The notes below the pieces were generated by a model, which did not search any database, was not told where the DNA came from, and saw nothing but the letters and a program-made list of their open reading frames with translations. Below, piece after piece: positions 18,093-26,863 of a DNA stretch of 64,000 nt. The position numbers were made by a program, and so were the translations under genes. Every line of letters starts with the position of its first letter. Positions within the stretch are counted from its first letter, which is position 1. Source of the DNA: an uncultured Comamonas sp. (lineage in GTDB: Bacteria > Pseudomonadota > Gammaproteobacteria > Burkholderiales > Burkholderiaceae_C); assembly GCA_947306475.1 (NCBI GenBank), contig CAMZGS010000003.1:186001-250000 (forward strand), read 5' to 3'.

Positions 18093-19406
18093 TCAGCGCG
18101 GCCGCTGGTCGATCACGCGGCGGGCCTTGCCCACCTGGGTGCGTTCGATGGCGCCGTAATCCAGCACCTCCACCTTGGTGGTGATGCCCACCATGGTCTT
18201 GATGCGGTGCTGCAGCCAGTCGCGGATGGTCTGTACGTCCTCGGCGCTGTTGCGCGCGCCCGCCTGCAGCTCACAGCGCACGGTCACCTTGTCCAGGTTG
18301 CCATCGCGCGTGACGTTGAGCTGGTACTGGCCGGAGAGCTGGTTGTGCTGCAGCACGATCTCCTCGATCTGCGTGGGGAACATGTTCACGCCACGGATGA
18401 TGAGCATGTCGTCCGAGCGGCCCACGATCTTGCCCATGCGGCGGAAGCTGCGCGAGGTGGGCGGCAGCAGGCGCGTCAGATCGCGCGTGCGGTAGCGGAT
18501 CATGGGCAGCGCTTCCTTGCTCAGCGAGGTGAAGACCAGCTCGCCCTCGGAGCCATCGGGCAGCACTTCGCCGGTGTCGGGGTCGATGATCTCGGGGTAG
18601 AAATGGTCCTCCCAAATCACCGGGCCGTCCTTGCTTTCCACGCACTCGCTGGCCACGCCGGGGCCCATGATTTCGGACAGGCCGTAGATGTCCACCGCGT
18701 CGATGCCGGCCTTGCTCTGGATGTCGTGGCGCATGGCCTCGGTCCAGGGTTCAGCGCCAAAGATGCCGACCCGCAGCGAGCTTTCACGCGCATCCATGCC
18801 CACGCGCTGGAACTCTTCAATGATCACCTGCATGTACGAAGGGGTGACCATGATGATGTCGGGCTTGAAGTCCTGGATCAGCTGCACCTGCTTTTCCGTC
18901 TGCCCGCCGGACATGGGCACCACCGTGCAGCCGGCACGCTCGGCGCCGTAGTGCGCGCCCAGGCCGCCGGTGAACAGGCCGTAGCCGTAAGCGATGTGCA
19001 CCGTGTCGCCTGGGCGGCCGCCTGCGGCGCGGATGGAGCGCGCCACCAGATTGGCCCAGTTGTCGATGTCCTTGGCGGTGTAGCCCACCACCGTCGGCTT
19101 GCCCGTGGTCCCCGAGGAGGCGTGGATGCGCAGGATCTGGTTGCGCGGCACGGCAAACATGCCGAAGGGGTAGTTGTCGCGCAGGTCCTTCTTGTAGGTG
19201 AAGGGGAACTTGGACAGATCGGCCAGGGTTTTCAGGTCGCTGGGGTGCACGCCCTTCTCGTCGAAAGCCTTGCGGTAGTGCGGCACGTTGTCGTAGGCGT
19301 GCTGCAGCGACCAGCGCAGACGCTGCAGCTGCAGGGCCTGGATTTCATCGCGGCTGGCGGTTTCGATGGGGTCAAGCGCCCCGGGGGCCGGACGGGTAGC
19401 GGTCAT
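18093..19406 (-). CDS. paaK: Phenylacetate-CoA ligase
   Basis: The 437-aa AMP-forming ligase activates phenylacetate with ATP and CoA, the committed first step. The phosphate-binding motif HASSGTTGKPTVVGY is at residues ~95-109. The acyl-adenylate motif is seen as DIYGLSEIMGPGVASE, and the C-terminal hinge includes RGVNMFPTQIEEIV. Length agrees with PaaK. It is 167 bp upstream of the diiron gene and cotranscribed with paaI and paaG. Confidence 0.95.
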   Translation of the reverse strand: MTATRPAPGALDPIETASRDEIQALQLQRLRWSLQHAYDNVPHYRKAFDEKGVHPSDLKTLADLSKFPFTYKKDLRDNYPFGMFAVPRNQILRIHASSGTTGKPTVVGYTAKDIDNWANLVARSIRAAGGRPGDTVHIAYGYGLFTGGLGAHYGAERAGCTVVPMSGGQTEKQVQLIQDFKPDIIMVTPSYMQVIIEEFQRVGMDARESSLRVGIFGAEPWTEAMRHDIQSKAGIDAVDIYGLSEIMGPGVASECVESKDGPVIWEDHFYPEIIDPDTGEVLPDGSEGELVFTSLSKEALPMIRYRTRDLTRLLPPTSRSFRRMGKIVGRSDDMLIIRGVNMFPTQIEEIVLQHNQLSGQYQLNVTRDGNLDKVTVRCELQAGARNSAEDVQTIRDWLQHRIKTMVGITTKVEVLDYGAIERTQVGKARRVIDQRPR

Positions 19407-19472
19407 GGGTTGTCTCCGAATTTGAATCTTGTTGTCGGTGGTGGGGTGGCCGGGCTGCCGCTGACGGCCTGC

Positions 19473-19934
19473 CTACTGTGGCTGGGCGTCGGGCGGCAGG
19501 GCCACGGTGGGGCGCCCCTTCATGGTGTAGGAGCGGCCCCGGAAAACGGCAATCAGCTCGTTGCGCTGGTTGCGCACGGTGACGTCGTACACCCCGGTGC
19601 GCCCGGCGCGCGAGACTTCCACGCCCTCGGCGGTGAGTACATCGCCTTCGCGCGCAGGCGCCACGAAGTCGATGGACAGGCCCGAGGCCACGGTCATCTC
19701 GTTGCCCGCATTGCAGGCAAAGGCAAAGGCCGAATCGGCCAGGGTGGTGATGAAGCCGCCATGGCAGGTGGCGTGGCCGTTGAGCATGTCGGCGCGCACC
19801 TGCATCGTCACGGTGGCGCTGGTGGGGCTGATGGCCACCACCTGCATGCCCAGCGCCTGCGAGGCGCCGTCGTTGGCGTACATCGCAGTGCGCACGTGCT
19901 CGGCCAGTTGTTGGGGGGTCAAGTTTGCAGACAT
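19473..19934 (-). CDS. paaI: Hydroxyphenylacetyl-CoA thioesterase
   Basis: The 153-aa hot-dog fold protein contains the PaaI motif GHATCHGGFITTLADSAFAFACN, with the catalytic Asp in LADS. It hydrolyses dead-end aryl-CoA esters and frees CoA when the pathway stalls. The ATG at 19934 gives the usual family length (~140-150 aa). The longer open frame upstream runs antisense-like through the spacer. Confidence 0.92.
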   Translation of the reverse strand: MSANLTPQQLAEHVRTAMYANDGASQALGMQVVAISPTSATVTMQVRADMLNGHATCHGGFITTLADSAFAFACNAGNEMTVASGLSIDFVAPAREGDVLTAEGVEVSRAGRTGVYDVTVRNQRNELIAVFRGRSYTMKGRPTVALPPDAQPQ

Positions 19935-20061
19935 GGAACAGATGGAGTGAGAAAAATCGGAGCGTCTGCAGCGCGCTGCAGCTCGGAAAAACCCGCAGTT
20001 GCCCCGCAACTGCCGGGCAGCGATGGTGGTGCAGCAGCACTGCTGCGGATGTGGGTCAGGG

Positions 20062-20865
20062 TCAGCGGTCGCTGAACTGCGGGGCGCGCTTTTGCGTGAA
20101 CGCCAGCACCCCCTCGCGGTAATCGTTGGCGTGGCCCAGGCGGCGCTGGAGCTCGGCCTCCTGCGCCAGGGCGGTGGGCCAGTCCATGTCCAGGGCGGCA
20201 TCCATCGCGGCGCGCGTGGTCACCAGGGCTTTGGTGGGCATGCTGGCCAGGCGTTGCGCCAGGGCCTGGGCTTCGCTGGCCAGGGCCTCGTCTTCCACAC
20301 AGCGCCAGATCAGGCCCATGCGCTGCGCCTCTTCGGCGCTGAGCTTGTCGCCCAGCAGCGCCAGCCCCAAAGCGTTGGCGCGGCCCACCAGGCGCGGCAG
20401 CAGCCAGGTGCCGCCGCTGTCGGGCAGCAGGCCAATCCTGGCAAAGGCCTGGATAAAGCTGGCCGAGCGCGCGGCCAGCACCAGATCGCAACCCAGGGCA
20501 ATGCTGGCACCAGCGCCAGCGGCCACGCCGTTGACGGCGGCAATCACCGGCACCGGCATGGAGCGCAGACGCAGGCACAGCGGGCGGTAGAAGCGCTCGA
20601 CCACGTCGCCCAGATCCTTGGACGGGGCGCCCGGCGTGGTGTCGGGGGCGACCACGGGGTCGGCCAGGTCCTGCCCCGCGCAAAAGCCGCGCCCGGCGCC
20701 CGTCAGCACCACGCAGCGCACGCTGCTGTCGGCAGCGGCTGCATCCAGGGCGGCCAGCAACTGGGCGTGCAGTTCGGTGGTGAAGCTGTTCAGCGCGTTG
20801 GGACGGTTCAGGGTGAGGGTCTGGACGGCGCCAGCCTGGGACACCAAAACGAGGGATTCAGACAT
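20062..20865 (-). CDS. paaG: 1,2-epoxyphenylacetyl-CoA isomerase
   Basis: The 267-aa crotonase-fold enzyme converts the ring epoxide to the oxepin-CoA and also shifts double bonds later in the pathway. The oxyanion hole stretch is GAGRGFCAGQDLADP. The catalytic Asp lies in GLLPDSGGTWLLPRLVG, as in PaaG, where Asp replaces the hydratase Glu. Length matches the family. It is the first gene of the minus-strand operon. The ATG at 20865 is 81 bp from the operator. Confidence 0.92.
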   Translation of the reverse strand: MSESLVLVSQAGAVQTLTLNRPNALNSFTTELHAQLLAALDAAAADSSVRCVVLTGAGRGFCAGQDLADPVVAPDTTPGAPSKDLGDVVERFYRPLCLRLRSMPVPVIAAVNGVAAGAGASIALGCDLVLAARSASFIQAFARIGLLPDSGGTWLLPRLVGRANALGLALLGDKLSAEEAQRMGLIWRCVEDEALASEAQALAQRLASMPTKALVTTRAAMDAALDMDWPTALAQEAELQRRLGHANDYREGVLAFTQKRAPQFSDR

Positions 20866-20945
20866 GGGAGCAGGGGGGGATGTGGCCAGGAAAATGGATA
20901 AACAGACGGCGAAAGTTGTTTTGCGATAAATCAAAAATACATTTG

Positions 20946-20959
20946 ACCGATCAGTCGGT
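20946..20959. promoter_or_regulatory. Operator-like dyad in the paaG/paaN divergent promoter region, probable PaaR site
   Basis: ACCGATCAGTCGGT has the same half-sites as the perfect palindrome at 17966-17979 with a four-base asymmetric centre. It lies in the AT-rich 166-bp divergent region. A TTGTTT/TACATT promoter-like pair just to its left and TAATAT to its right would place it at the start of paaN transcription. Confidence 0.7.
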
Positions 20960-21031
20960 AGATAATATGCTGCGGCCGCATCCTGATGCAAGTCAAATCT
21001 ATACCCAGAAAAACCCTGATAGGAGACCCCC

Positions 21032-22687
21032 ATGAGCCTGTTCGACACCCACCGCGCCTTGCTCGATGGCGCCCTGGCTGCCAGCGCTTCGCGCGCTTAC
21101 TGGTCGCCGTTTCCCGAGAACGCCTCGCCCAAGATTTACGGCGAAACCGCGCAGGCCGACGGCCAGGCGGCCGTAGAGGCTCTGCTGGGTAAGGACTACC
21201 CCTTGCAGCAGCCCGGCGAGGTCGGGCGCATCGCCACCGAGCAATCGCCCTATGGCGTCGATATCGGCGTGCGCTACCCCGAATGCAGCGCCGAGGCCCT
21301 GATCGCCGCCGCGCAAGCGGCCGAACCGGCCTGGGCCGCACTGGGTGTCCAGGGCCGTGTGGGCGTGCTGCTTGAAGCGCTTACCCGCATCCACCAGCGC
21401 AGCCACGAAATTGCCCATGCCGTGATGCTGACCACCGGCCAAGGCCCGATGATGGCCTTCCAAGCCGGCGGCCCGCACGCGCAAGACCGCGCCCTGGAAG
21501 CCATTGCCTACGCCTACAAGGCCATGGCCGACGTGCCCACCGAAGCCACCTGGGAAAAGCCCCAGGGCAAAAACCCGCCGCTGGTGATGAAGAAGCACTT
21601 TGACATCGTGGGCCGTGGCATTGGCTTGGTGATTGGTTGCGCCACCTTCCCGACATGGAACACCTACCCCGGCCTGTTTGCCACGCTGGCCACGGGCAAC
21701 CCGGCCATCGTCAAACCCCACCCCAACGCCGTGCTGCCTGCCGCGATTACGGTGAGCATCCTGCGCGAGGTGCTCACCGAGCAAGGGCTGGACCCCAACC
21801 TGGTGACGCTGGCCCTGTCCAACGACCCGGCGCACACCCAGGCGCTGGCCAAGAGCCCAGCGGTGGCCAGCATCGACTTCACCGGCAGCAACCAGTTTGG
21901 CCGCTGGCTGCAGGACAACGCCCGCCAGGCGCGTCTGTATGCCGAGATGGCTGGGGTGAACACGGTCATCATCGAATCGACCGACCAGTACCAGGCCATG
22001 CTGAACAACCTGGCCTTCACCCTGTCGCTGTACAGCGGCCAGATGTGCACCACCACGCAAAACATCTACATCCCCAAGAACGGCATCCAGACCGACCAAG
22101 GCACCAAGAGCTTTGACGAGGTCTGCAACGACCTGGCCGCCGCCGTGCGCCAGCTGGTGGACAACCCGCGTGTGGCCACCGCCGTGCTGGGCGCGGTGTG
22201 CGCGCCAGAGACCGTGGCACGCATCGAAGCAGCCAGCAGCAAGGGCCGCGTGGTGCTGGCCTCGCAAGCTCTGCCCCATCCGCAGTACCCCAATGCGCGC
22301 ATCCACAGCCCGGTGATCGTGGCGCTGAGCGAGGCCGATCGCGCCACCTTTGCCAACGAGTGCTTTGGCCCGATCTCCTTCCTGATCGCCACCGATTCGC
22401 GCGACAGCGCCCTGGAGGTGGCCCAGTCCACCCTGAGCGAGCACGGCGCTTTGACGCTGGGCGTGTACTCCAGCGACCGCGCCTTCATCGAGCGCACAGT
22501 GCAGCTGTCGCGCCGCGCGCGCGTGGCCCTGTCCATCAACCTGACGCAAGGCGTGTACGTGAACCAGTCGGCCGCGTTCTCGGACTACCACGCCAGCGGC
22601 GGCAACCCCGCAGCCAATGCCAGCTACACCACTCTGGCGTTTGTGGCCGACCGCTTTGTCGTCGTGCAGCGGCGCGAGCATGTGTGA
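21032..22687 (+). CDS. paaN: Phenylacetate degradation aldehyde dehydrogenase-family protein PaaN
   Basis: A 551-aa ALDH-superfamily protein in the position where other bacteria have paaZ. It lacks the C-terminal MaoC hydratase domain of PaaZ, so it would only oxidise the ring-opened semialdehyde. The oxepin-CoA hydrolase must come from another gene. Recognisable segments are GLVIGCATFPTWNTYPGLFATLATGNPAIVKPH, the NAD-site FTGSNQFG and the catalytic Cys region YSGQMCTTTQNIY. An AGGAGAC site sets the ATG at 21032. It is divergent from paaG, with the PaaR-like dyad between them. Confidence 0.9.
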   Translation: MSLFDTHRALLDGALAASASRAYWSPFPENASPKIYGETAQADGQAAVEALLGKDYPLQQPGEVGRIATEQSPYGVDIGVRYPECSAEALIAAAQAAEPAWAALGVQGRVGVLLEALTRIHQRSHEIAHAVMLTTGQGPMMAFQAGGPHAQDRALEAIAYAYKAMADVPTEATWEKPQGKNPPLVMKKHFDIVGRGIGLVIGCATFPTWNTYPGLFATLATGNPAIVKPHPNAVLPAAITVSILREVLTEQGLDPNLVTLALSNDPAHTQALAKSPAVASIDFTGSNQFGRWLQDNARQARLYAEMAGVNTVIIESTDQYQAMLNNLAFTLSLYSGQMCTTTQNIYIPKNGIQTDQGTKSFDEVCNDLAAAVRQLVDNPRVATAVLGAVCAPETVARIEAASSKGRVVLASQALPHPQYPNARIHSPVIVALSEADRATFANECFGPISFLIATDSRDSALEVAQSTLSEHGALTLGVYSSDRAFIERTVQLSRRARVALSINLTQGVYVNQSAAFSDYHASGGNPAANASYTTLAFVADRFVVVQRREHV

Positions 22688-22707
22688 TGGGCAAGGAGTG
22701 CTAAGCC

Positions 22708-23529
22708 ATGACCTTGCCTGATCCCACCCCCAACCCCGAGGCCCTGCTGCAAACGCGCGATGCACGCGGCGTGGTGCGCCTGACGCTCAACCGCCCCGAG
22801 GTGCGCAACGCCTTTGACGAGCCGCTGATTGCCTTGATCCGCAGCACCTTTGAGGCATTGGCTAAAGACAGCAGCGTGCGCGTCATCGTGCTCGATGCCG
22901 TGGGCAGCCTGTTTTGCGCCGGTGCCGACATCGGCTGGATGCGCCGCGCCGCTGCGCGCGACCAACAGGCCAACCTGGAAGACGCGCGCCAGTTCGCCGC
23001 CATGATGCACGCCATGGCCAGCTGCCCGCACCCGGTGGTGGTGCGCATCCAGGGCGCGGCCTATGGCGGTGGCGTCGGCCTGGCCTGCGCCGCCGACATT
23101 GCCATTGCCAGCGACAAGGCGCTGTTCAGCGTCAGCGAAGCGCGCTTTGGCATCCTGCCCGCCGTGATTGGCCCCTATGTGGTCAACACCGTCGGCCTGC
23201 GCCAAGCGCGCCGCTTGGCTCTCACGGCGGCTGCGGTTGGTGCGGCTGAAGCACTGGCCATGGGCTTGGTGCACCAAGTCACCACGCCAGAGGAGCTGGA
23301 CGCTGCGGTGGAGGCCACCATCGCCCAGCTGCTTAACAACGGCCCGCAAGCGCTCACTGAGATCAAGCGCCTGCTCGATCAGCTGGAAGTGGGGCCCATC
23401 ACCGAATCGGTGCGCGAGCTGACGGCGCAGACCATCAGCCGCGTGCGCGCAGGCAGCGAAGCGCGCGAAGGCTTTGCCGCCTTTGTGGCCAAGAGGCCTG
23501 TCCCCTGGGTGCCACCGGCGCAAGGCTAG
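22708..23529 (+). CDS. Enoyl-CoA hydratase/isomerase, PaaF-like by position
   Basis: The 273-aa crotonase-fold enzyme has the oxyanion-hole stretch SLFCAGADIGWM and a catalytic Glu in SEARFGILPAVIGPYVV. The PAVIGPYV segment and the C-terminal EGFAAFVAKRPVPW resemble methylglutaconyl-CoA hydratases more than E. coli PaaF. It lies 20 bp after paaN with an AAGGAG site. The likely job here is hydration of 2,3-dehydroadipyl-CoA, since no other paaF is in the window. A leucine-pathway role cannot be excluded. Confidence 0.8.
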   Translation: MTLPDPTPNPEALLQTRDARGVVRLTLNRPEVRNAFDEPLIALIRSTFEALAKDSSVRVIVLDAVGSLFCAGADIGWMRRAAARDQQANLEDARQFAAMMHAMASCPHPVVVRIQGAAYGGGVGLACAADIAIASDKALFSVSEARFGILPAVIGPYVVNTVGLRQARRLALTAAAVGAAEALAMGLVHQVTTPEELDAAVEATIAQLLNNGPQALTEIKRLLDQLEVGPITESVRELTAQTISRVRAGSEAREGFAAFVAKRPVPWVPPAQG

Positions 23530-23633
23530 GGCCCTGACAGAACCCCTTGCTACAGCCCTCCCACCGCTATCAGGCCACACTAGCCGGGTAGCGGTTTTTT
23601 TATGGCTTGGCTTGATTGTTGAAAGGACAACAC

Positions 23634-24749
23634 ATGACGCACTCTCTGTTCGATGCCGTGCAACTGGGCGATGTGCACTTGAAGAACCGCATCGCCATGG
23701 CGCCGCTGACGCGCAACCGTGCGGGCAACACCATCCCCACACCCCTGATGGCCACCTACTACGGCCAGCGTGCCAGCGCCGGGCTGATCATCTCCGAGGG
23801 CACGCCCATCAGCCAGCAAGGCCAGGGCTATGCCGATGTGCCCGGCCTGTATCTGCCCGAGCAGTTGCAGGGCTGGCAGGGCGTGACCGACGCGGTGCAC
23901 GCCCAGGGTGGAAAAATCTTTGCCCAGCTGTGGCACGTCGGGCGTGTTTCGCACACCAGCCTGCAGCCGGGCGGTGCCGCGCCCGTGGCCCCCTCGGCCA
24001 TCACGGCGCAGAGCAAGACCTATGTGATCGATCCCGCCACCGGTACCGGGCGCTTTGAACCTACTTCGGCGCCGCGTGCCCTGCAGGCGCAGGAGCTGCC
24101 CGGCATCGTCGCCGACTTTGCCCAGGCCGCGCGCAACGCGCGCCAGTGCGGCTTTGACGGGGTGGAAATCCACGGCGCCAATGGCTATCTGCTCGACCAA
24201 TTTCTGAAAGACGGCAGCAACCAGCGCAGCGACGAATGGGGCGGCAGCATCGAAAACCGCGCACGCCTGGTGCTGGACGTGGTGCGTGCCGTGTGCGAGG
24301 CCATCGGCCCCGGGCGCGTGGGGCTGCGCATCTCGCCCATCAGCCCGGCCAACGGCATCCACGAAAGTGACCCCTGGGCCGTGTTCAGCTACCTGCTGCG
24401 TGCCCTGGCGCCGCTGGGGCTGGCCTACATCCATGTGGTCGAAGGTGCCACCGGCGGGCCGCGCGAGCTGCCCGAACAGCCGTTGGACTTTGCCGCGCTC
24501 AAGGACGTGTACCGCAGCGCGGGCGGCCAGGCGCTGTGGATGGTCAACAACGGCTACACGCGCGAGATGGCGCTACAGGCCGTGGCCAGCGGCTACGCGG
24601 ACATGGTGGCCTTTGGGCGCGACTTCATCGCCAATCCGGATCTGGTCGAACGCCTGCGCCAGAACGCACCGCTCAACGCTGGCCGGCGCGAACGCTACTA
24701 CGGCGGCGGGGCCGATGGCTACACCGACTATCCCACGCTGAATGGGTAA
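23634..24749 (+). CDS. Old yellow enzyme family alkene reductase (NemA-like)
   Basis: The 371-aa FMN-dependent TIM-barrel reductase shows the hallmark start LGDVHLKNRIAMAPLTRNRA. The substrate-binding pair and proton donor are in GVEIHGANGYLLDQFL, and the FMN-phosphate site is in YADMVAFGRDFIANPDLV. It reduces activated C=C bonds with NADPH. An AAAGGA site supports the ATG at 23634, six residues inside the longest frame. It is 104 bp after the hydratase gene and may be a separate unit. Confidence 0.88.
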   Translation: MTHSLFDAVQLGDVHLKNRIAMAPLTRNRAGNTIPTPLMATYYGQRASAGLIISEGTPISQQGQGYADVPGLYLPEQLQGWQGVTDAVHAQGGKIFAQLWHVGRVSHTSLQPGGAAPVAPSAITAQSKTYVIDPATGTGRFEPTSAPRALQAQELPGIVADFAQAARNARQCGFDGVEIHGANGYLLDQFLKDGSNQRSDEWGGSIENRARLVLDVVRAVCEAIGPGRVGLRISPISPANGIHESDPWAVFSYLLRALAPLGLAYIHVVEGATGGPRELPEQPLDFAALKDVYRSAGGQALWMVNNGYTREMALQAVASGYADMVAFGRDFIANPDLVERLRQNAPLNAGRRERYYGGGADGYTDYPTLNG

Positions 24750-24754
24750 AAAAT

Positions 24755-24834
24755 ATAGCTGCTGGCGCTTTATATACAAGGTTTTCAGATGTGAATCATT
24801 ATGAAAACCTTGCTGAATCAGCGCAAGCAGCTAT
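24755..24834. repeat. Dispersed nested inverted repeat, copy 2
   Basis: The outer arms 24755-24769 and 24820-24834 (ATAGCTGCTGGCGCT type) pair over 14 of 15 bases. The inner arms AAGGTTTTC/GAAAACCTT pair perfectly. The right arm supplies the TAG stop codon of the DMT transporter gene. It lies between two convergent genes and could act as a shared terminator. Confidence 0.8.
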
Positions 24835-25733
24835 GTTTGTTGAAGCGGCTGCCCGGGTGCTTCCTGGCTGCCCAGCTGACTCAGCATCAGCGCCAGCACC
24901 AGCAGGGCCGCGCCCAGGATGGCCAGCGGCCCCATGTGCTCGCCAATCAGCAGCCAGGCGGTGATGGCGGCAAACACCGGCTCCAGCCCGTAGATGATGG
25001 CACTGCGCATGGCATCGACGCGCTGCTGCCCCCAGGCCTGCAGCACCACCACCAGCACGCTGGCCGCCAGGGCCAGATAGACCACCGCCGCCCAGGCCCC
25101 TGCGCCCAGTTGACGGGTGCGCGCCAGCAGCTGCGACCAGCCCGCGTCCTGCGCTCCCAGGACCAGCAGGCTGCCGCAGAACATGGTCAGCGCCACCGCC
25201 GCCGCCAGTCGCGTGGCGCGCAGCGGCGCCTGGCGGTTGCGTAGGGCACAGGCCTCCAGCGACAGGATGAACAGGGCAAAGCACAGGGCGCTGGCCAGGG
25301 TCAGGCTGTCGCCCAGGTTCCAGGGGCTGTCCTCGTAGAACATCAGACGCAGGCCCAGCAGGGCCAGGGCGCAGGCCGCCCAGATGGGCCAACTCAGCTG
25401 GCGGCGCAGCACCGCCCAGGCCAGCAGCGGCACCATCAGCACATTCAGTCCGGTGACAAAGGCATTGCGGTTGCTGCTGGTCAGGGCCAGCCCCTCAATC
25501 TGCAGCCAGAAGGCGATGAAGTTCAGCAGCCCCAGGCCCACGCCCCAGCGCCATTCGGCGGCGCGCATGCCGCGCAGCAGCGGCAGCAGCGCCAGCGCGG
25601 CCAGGCCAAAGCGCAGGGCGATGATGTGCAGGGGCTGCAGGTGAACGGAAAGTTGCTTCATGGCGGGAAACGTGGTGCCCCAGATCACCGTGACGGAGAG
25701 CAGGGCCACCAGGCCCCAATGGCGGTGTTGCAT
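24831..25733 (-). CDS. DMT-superfamily (EamA) transporter
   Basis: A 300-aa inner-membrane protein with about ten transmembrane segments arranged as two EamA repeats. The first opens with LSVTVIWGTTFPAMK; the second includes GLEPVFAAITAWLLIGE. Such proteins export amino acids or other metabolites; the substrate is unknown. The start at 25733 lacks a strong ribosome site. Its stop codon lies inside a dispersed repeat. Confidence 0.85.
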   Translation of the reverse strand: MQHRHWGLVALLSVTVIWGTTFPAMKQLSVHLQPLHIIALRFGLAALALLPLLRGMRAAEWRWGVGLGLLNFIAFWLQIEGLALTSSNRNAFVTGLNVLMVPLLAWAVLRRQLSWPIWAACALALLGLRLMFYEDSPWNLGDSLTLASALCFALFILSLEACALRNRQAPLRATRLAAAVALTMFCGSLLVLGAQDAGWSQLLARTRQLGAGAWAAVVYLALAASVLVVVLQAWGQQRVDAMRSAIIYGLEPVFAAITAWLLIGEHMGPLAILGAALLVLALMLSQLGSQEAPGQPLQQT

Positions 25734-25822
25734 AGCGATGGCAAACGAAAAAGAAAAGAGAAAAAAGCAAACAACAGCGCGCCACCGTGGGCGCGCTGGG
25801 GATGGTGGCGGTGTGCCGGGGC

Positions 25823-26608
25823 CTAGGTGAAGAAGGCGTCCTTGCCGGTCTTCAGAATCAGCGCGCCGACCACGACGATGAAGATCACGCGCACAAAACC
25901 TGTGCCGTGGCGCAATGCCAGCCAGCTGCCCAGGACGCTGCCGAGCACATTGGCGGCGGCCAGCGGCAGGGCAAAGTGCCACCACACATGGCCCTTCCAG
26001 GCAAACAGCAGCAAGGCGGCCAGATTGGTGGACAGGTTGAGCAGCTTGGCGCTGACGGAGGCGTTCAGAAAGTCGTAGCCCAGCACGCGCACGAACAGAA
26101 AGACAAAGAAGCTGCCGGTGCCCGGGCCGAAGAAGCCGTCGTAAAAGCCGATCAGCCCGCCAATGGCGGCACTGCGCCATTGCTCCTGCAACCCGCTGTG
26201 CGTGGGCGCGTGGGTGCGGCCCAGCTCCTTTTTGGCCAGGGTGTAGATCAGCAGCGCCAGCAGCACGATGGGCAGCAGCTTGCGCAGAAAGCTCGGGTCC
26301 AGCAGCGTGACGCACCAGGCGCCAACAAACGCCCCCGTCAGGGCGGCGGCGGCGCCAGGCAGCAGCGCCGGCCAGCGGATCGCCACGCGGCGGCTGTACT
26401 GCCAGGTGGCCACGCCCGTGCCCCAGATGGCCGCGCTCTTGTTGGTGCCAAACAGGGTGGCCGGAGGCGCGCTGGGGAAGACGGCAAACAGGGCGGGCAA
26501 CAAGATCAGCCCGCCGCCGCCCACAATGGCATCGACAAAGCCCGCCAGGGCCGACGCCAGGGTCATGACAATCCATTCCATAGGGGGGCGATTGTGCGGG
26601 CTGGTCAT
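25823..26608 (-). CDS. TauE/SafE (TSUP) family permease
   Basis: The 261-aa multi-spanning protein has the TSUP signature GFVDAIVGGGGLILLPAL near the N-terminus and its repeat GFYDGFFGPGTGSF about 140 residues later. Members move sulfite, sulfonates or related organic anions. An alternative ATG at 26581 (MEWIVMT) removes nine polar residues and is also plausible. Confidence 0.87.
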   Translation of the reverse strand: MTSPHNRPPMEWIVMTLASALAGFVDAIVGGGGLILLPALFAVFPSAPPATLFGTNKSAAIWGTGVATWQYSRRVAIRWPALLPGAAAALTGAFVGAWCVTLLDPSFLRKLLPIVLLALLIYTLAKKELGRTHAPTHSGLQEQWRSAAIGGLIGFYDGFFGPGTGSFFVFLFVRVLGYDFLNASVSAKLLNLSTNLAALLLFAWKGHVWWHFALPLAAANVLGSVLGSWLALRHGTGFVRVIFIVVVGALILKTGKDAFFT

Positions 26609-26642
26609 GACAGCCGCTGGCAGAGGGGCAAGCGGACAGGCG

Positions 26643-26670
26643 AAAAAAAAAGCGCCGACGGTGTCGGCGC
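26643..26670 (-). terminator. Rho-independent terminator, minus strand
   Basis: GCGCCGAC/GTCGGCGC with a 3-base loop is followed on the minus strand by a run of nine T. It lies ~190 bp beyond the stop of the GMC oxidoreductase gene and ends whatever is transcribed through 26671-26863. Confidence 0.9.
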
Positions 26671-26863
26671 GGGGGGATGGAGTGTCAGCACCTCTGTGGG
26701 TGGGTGCTTTATGTGAGCGTTGTTGTTATGGATCGAGTTGTCTCCTCGGGCCCCTCAGTACGCCCACCTTCAAGGGTGCGGCGCCAGAAGTAAGTTAAAT
26801 GTAACAGTGACCCCGATAGGAAAAATCTAGGATTTTCCCTAGGTTACTTCGGTTTAACCAATC
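26671..26863 (-). other. Untranslated stretch between GMC gene and terminator; possible sRNA or orphan leader
   Basis: No ORF of note is present. On the minus strand it holds a small dyad (GGAAAA/TTTTCC near 26820-26839) and an AT-rich stretch. A GAGGAGACAAC ribosome-site-like motif around 26740 is followed by no start codon. The strong terminator closes the stretch. It may be a long 3' UTR, a small RNA or the remaining leader of a lost gene. Confidence 0.35.

Noticed and set aside
20999-22765. 588-aa minus-strand frame opposite paaN
   Set aside because: It is a low-complexity shadow of an ALDH gene and crosses the paaN promoter region.
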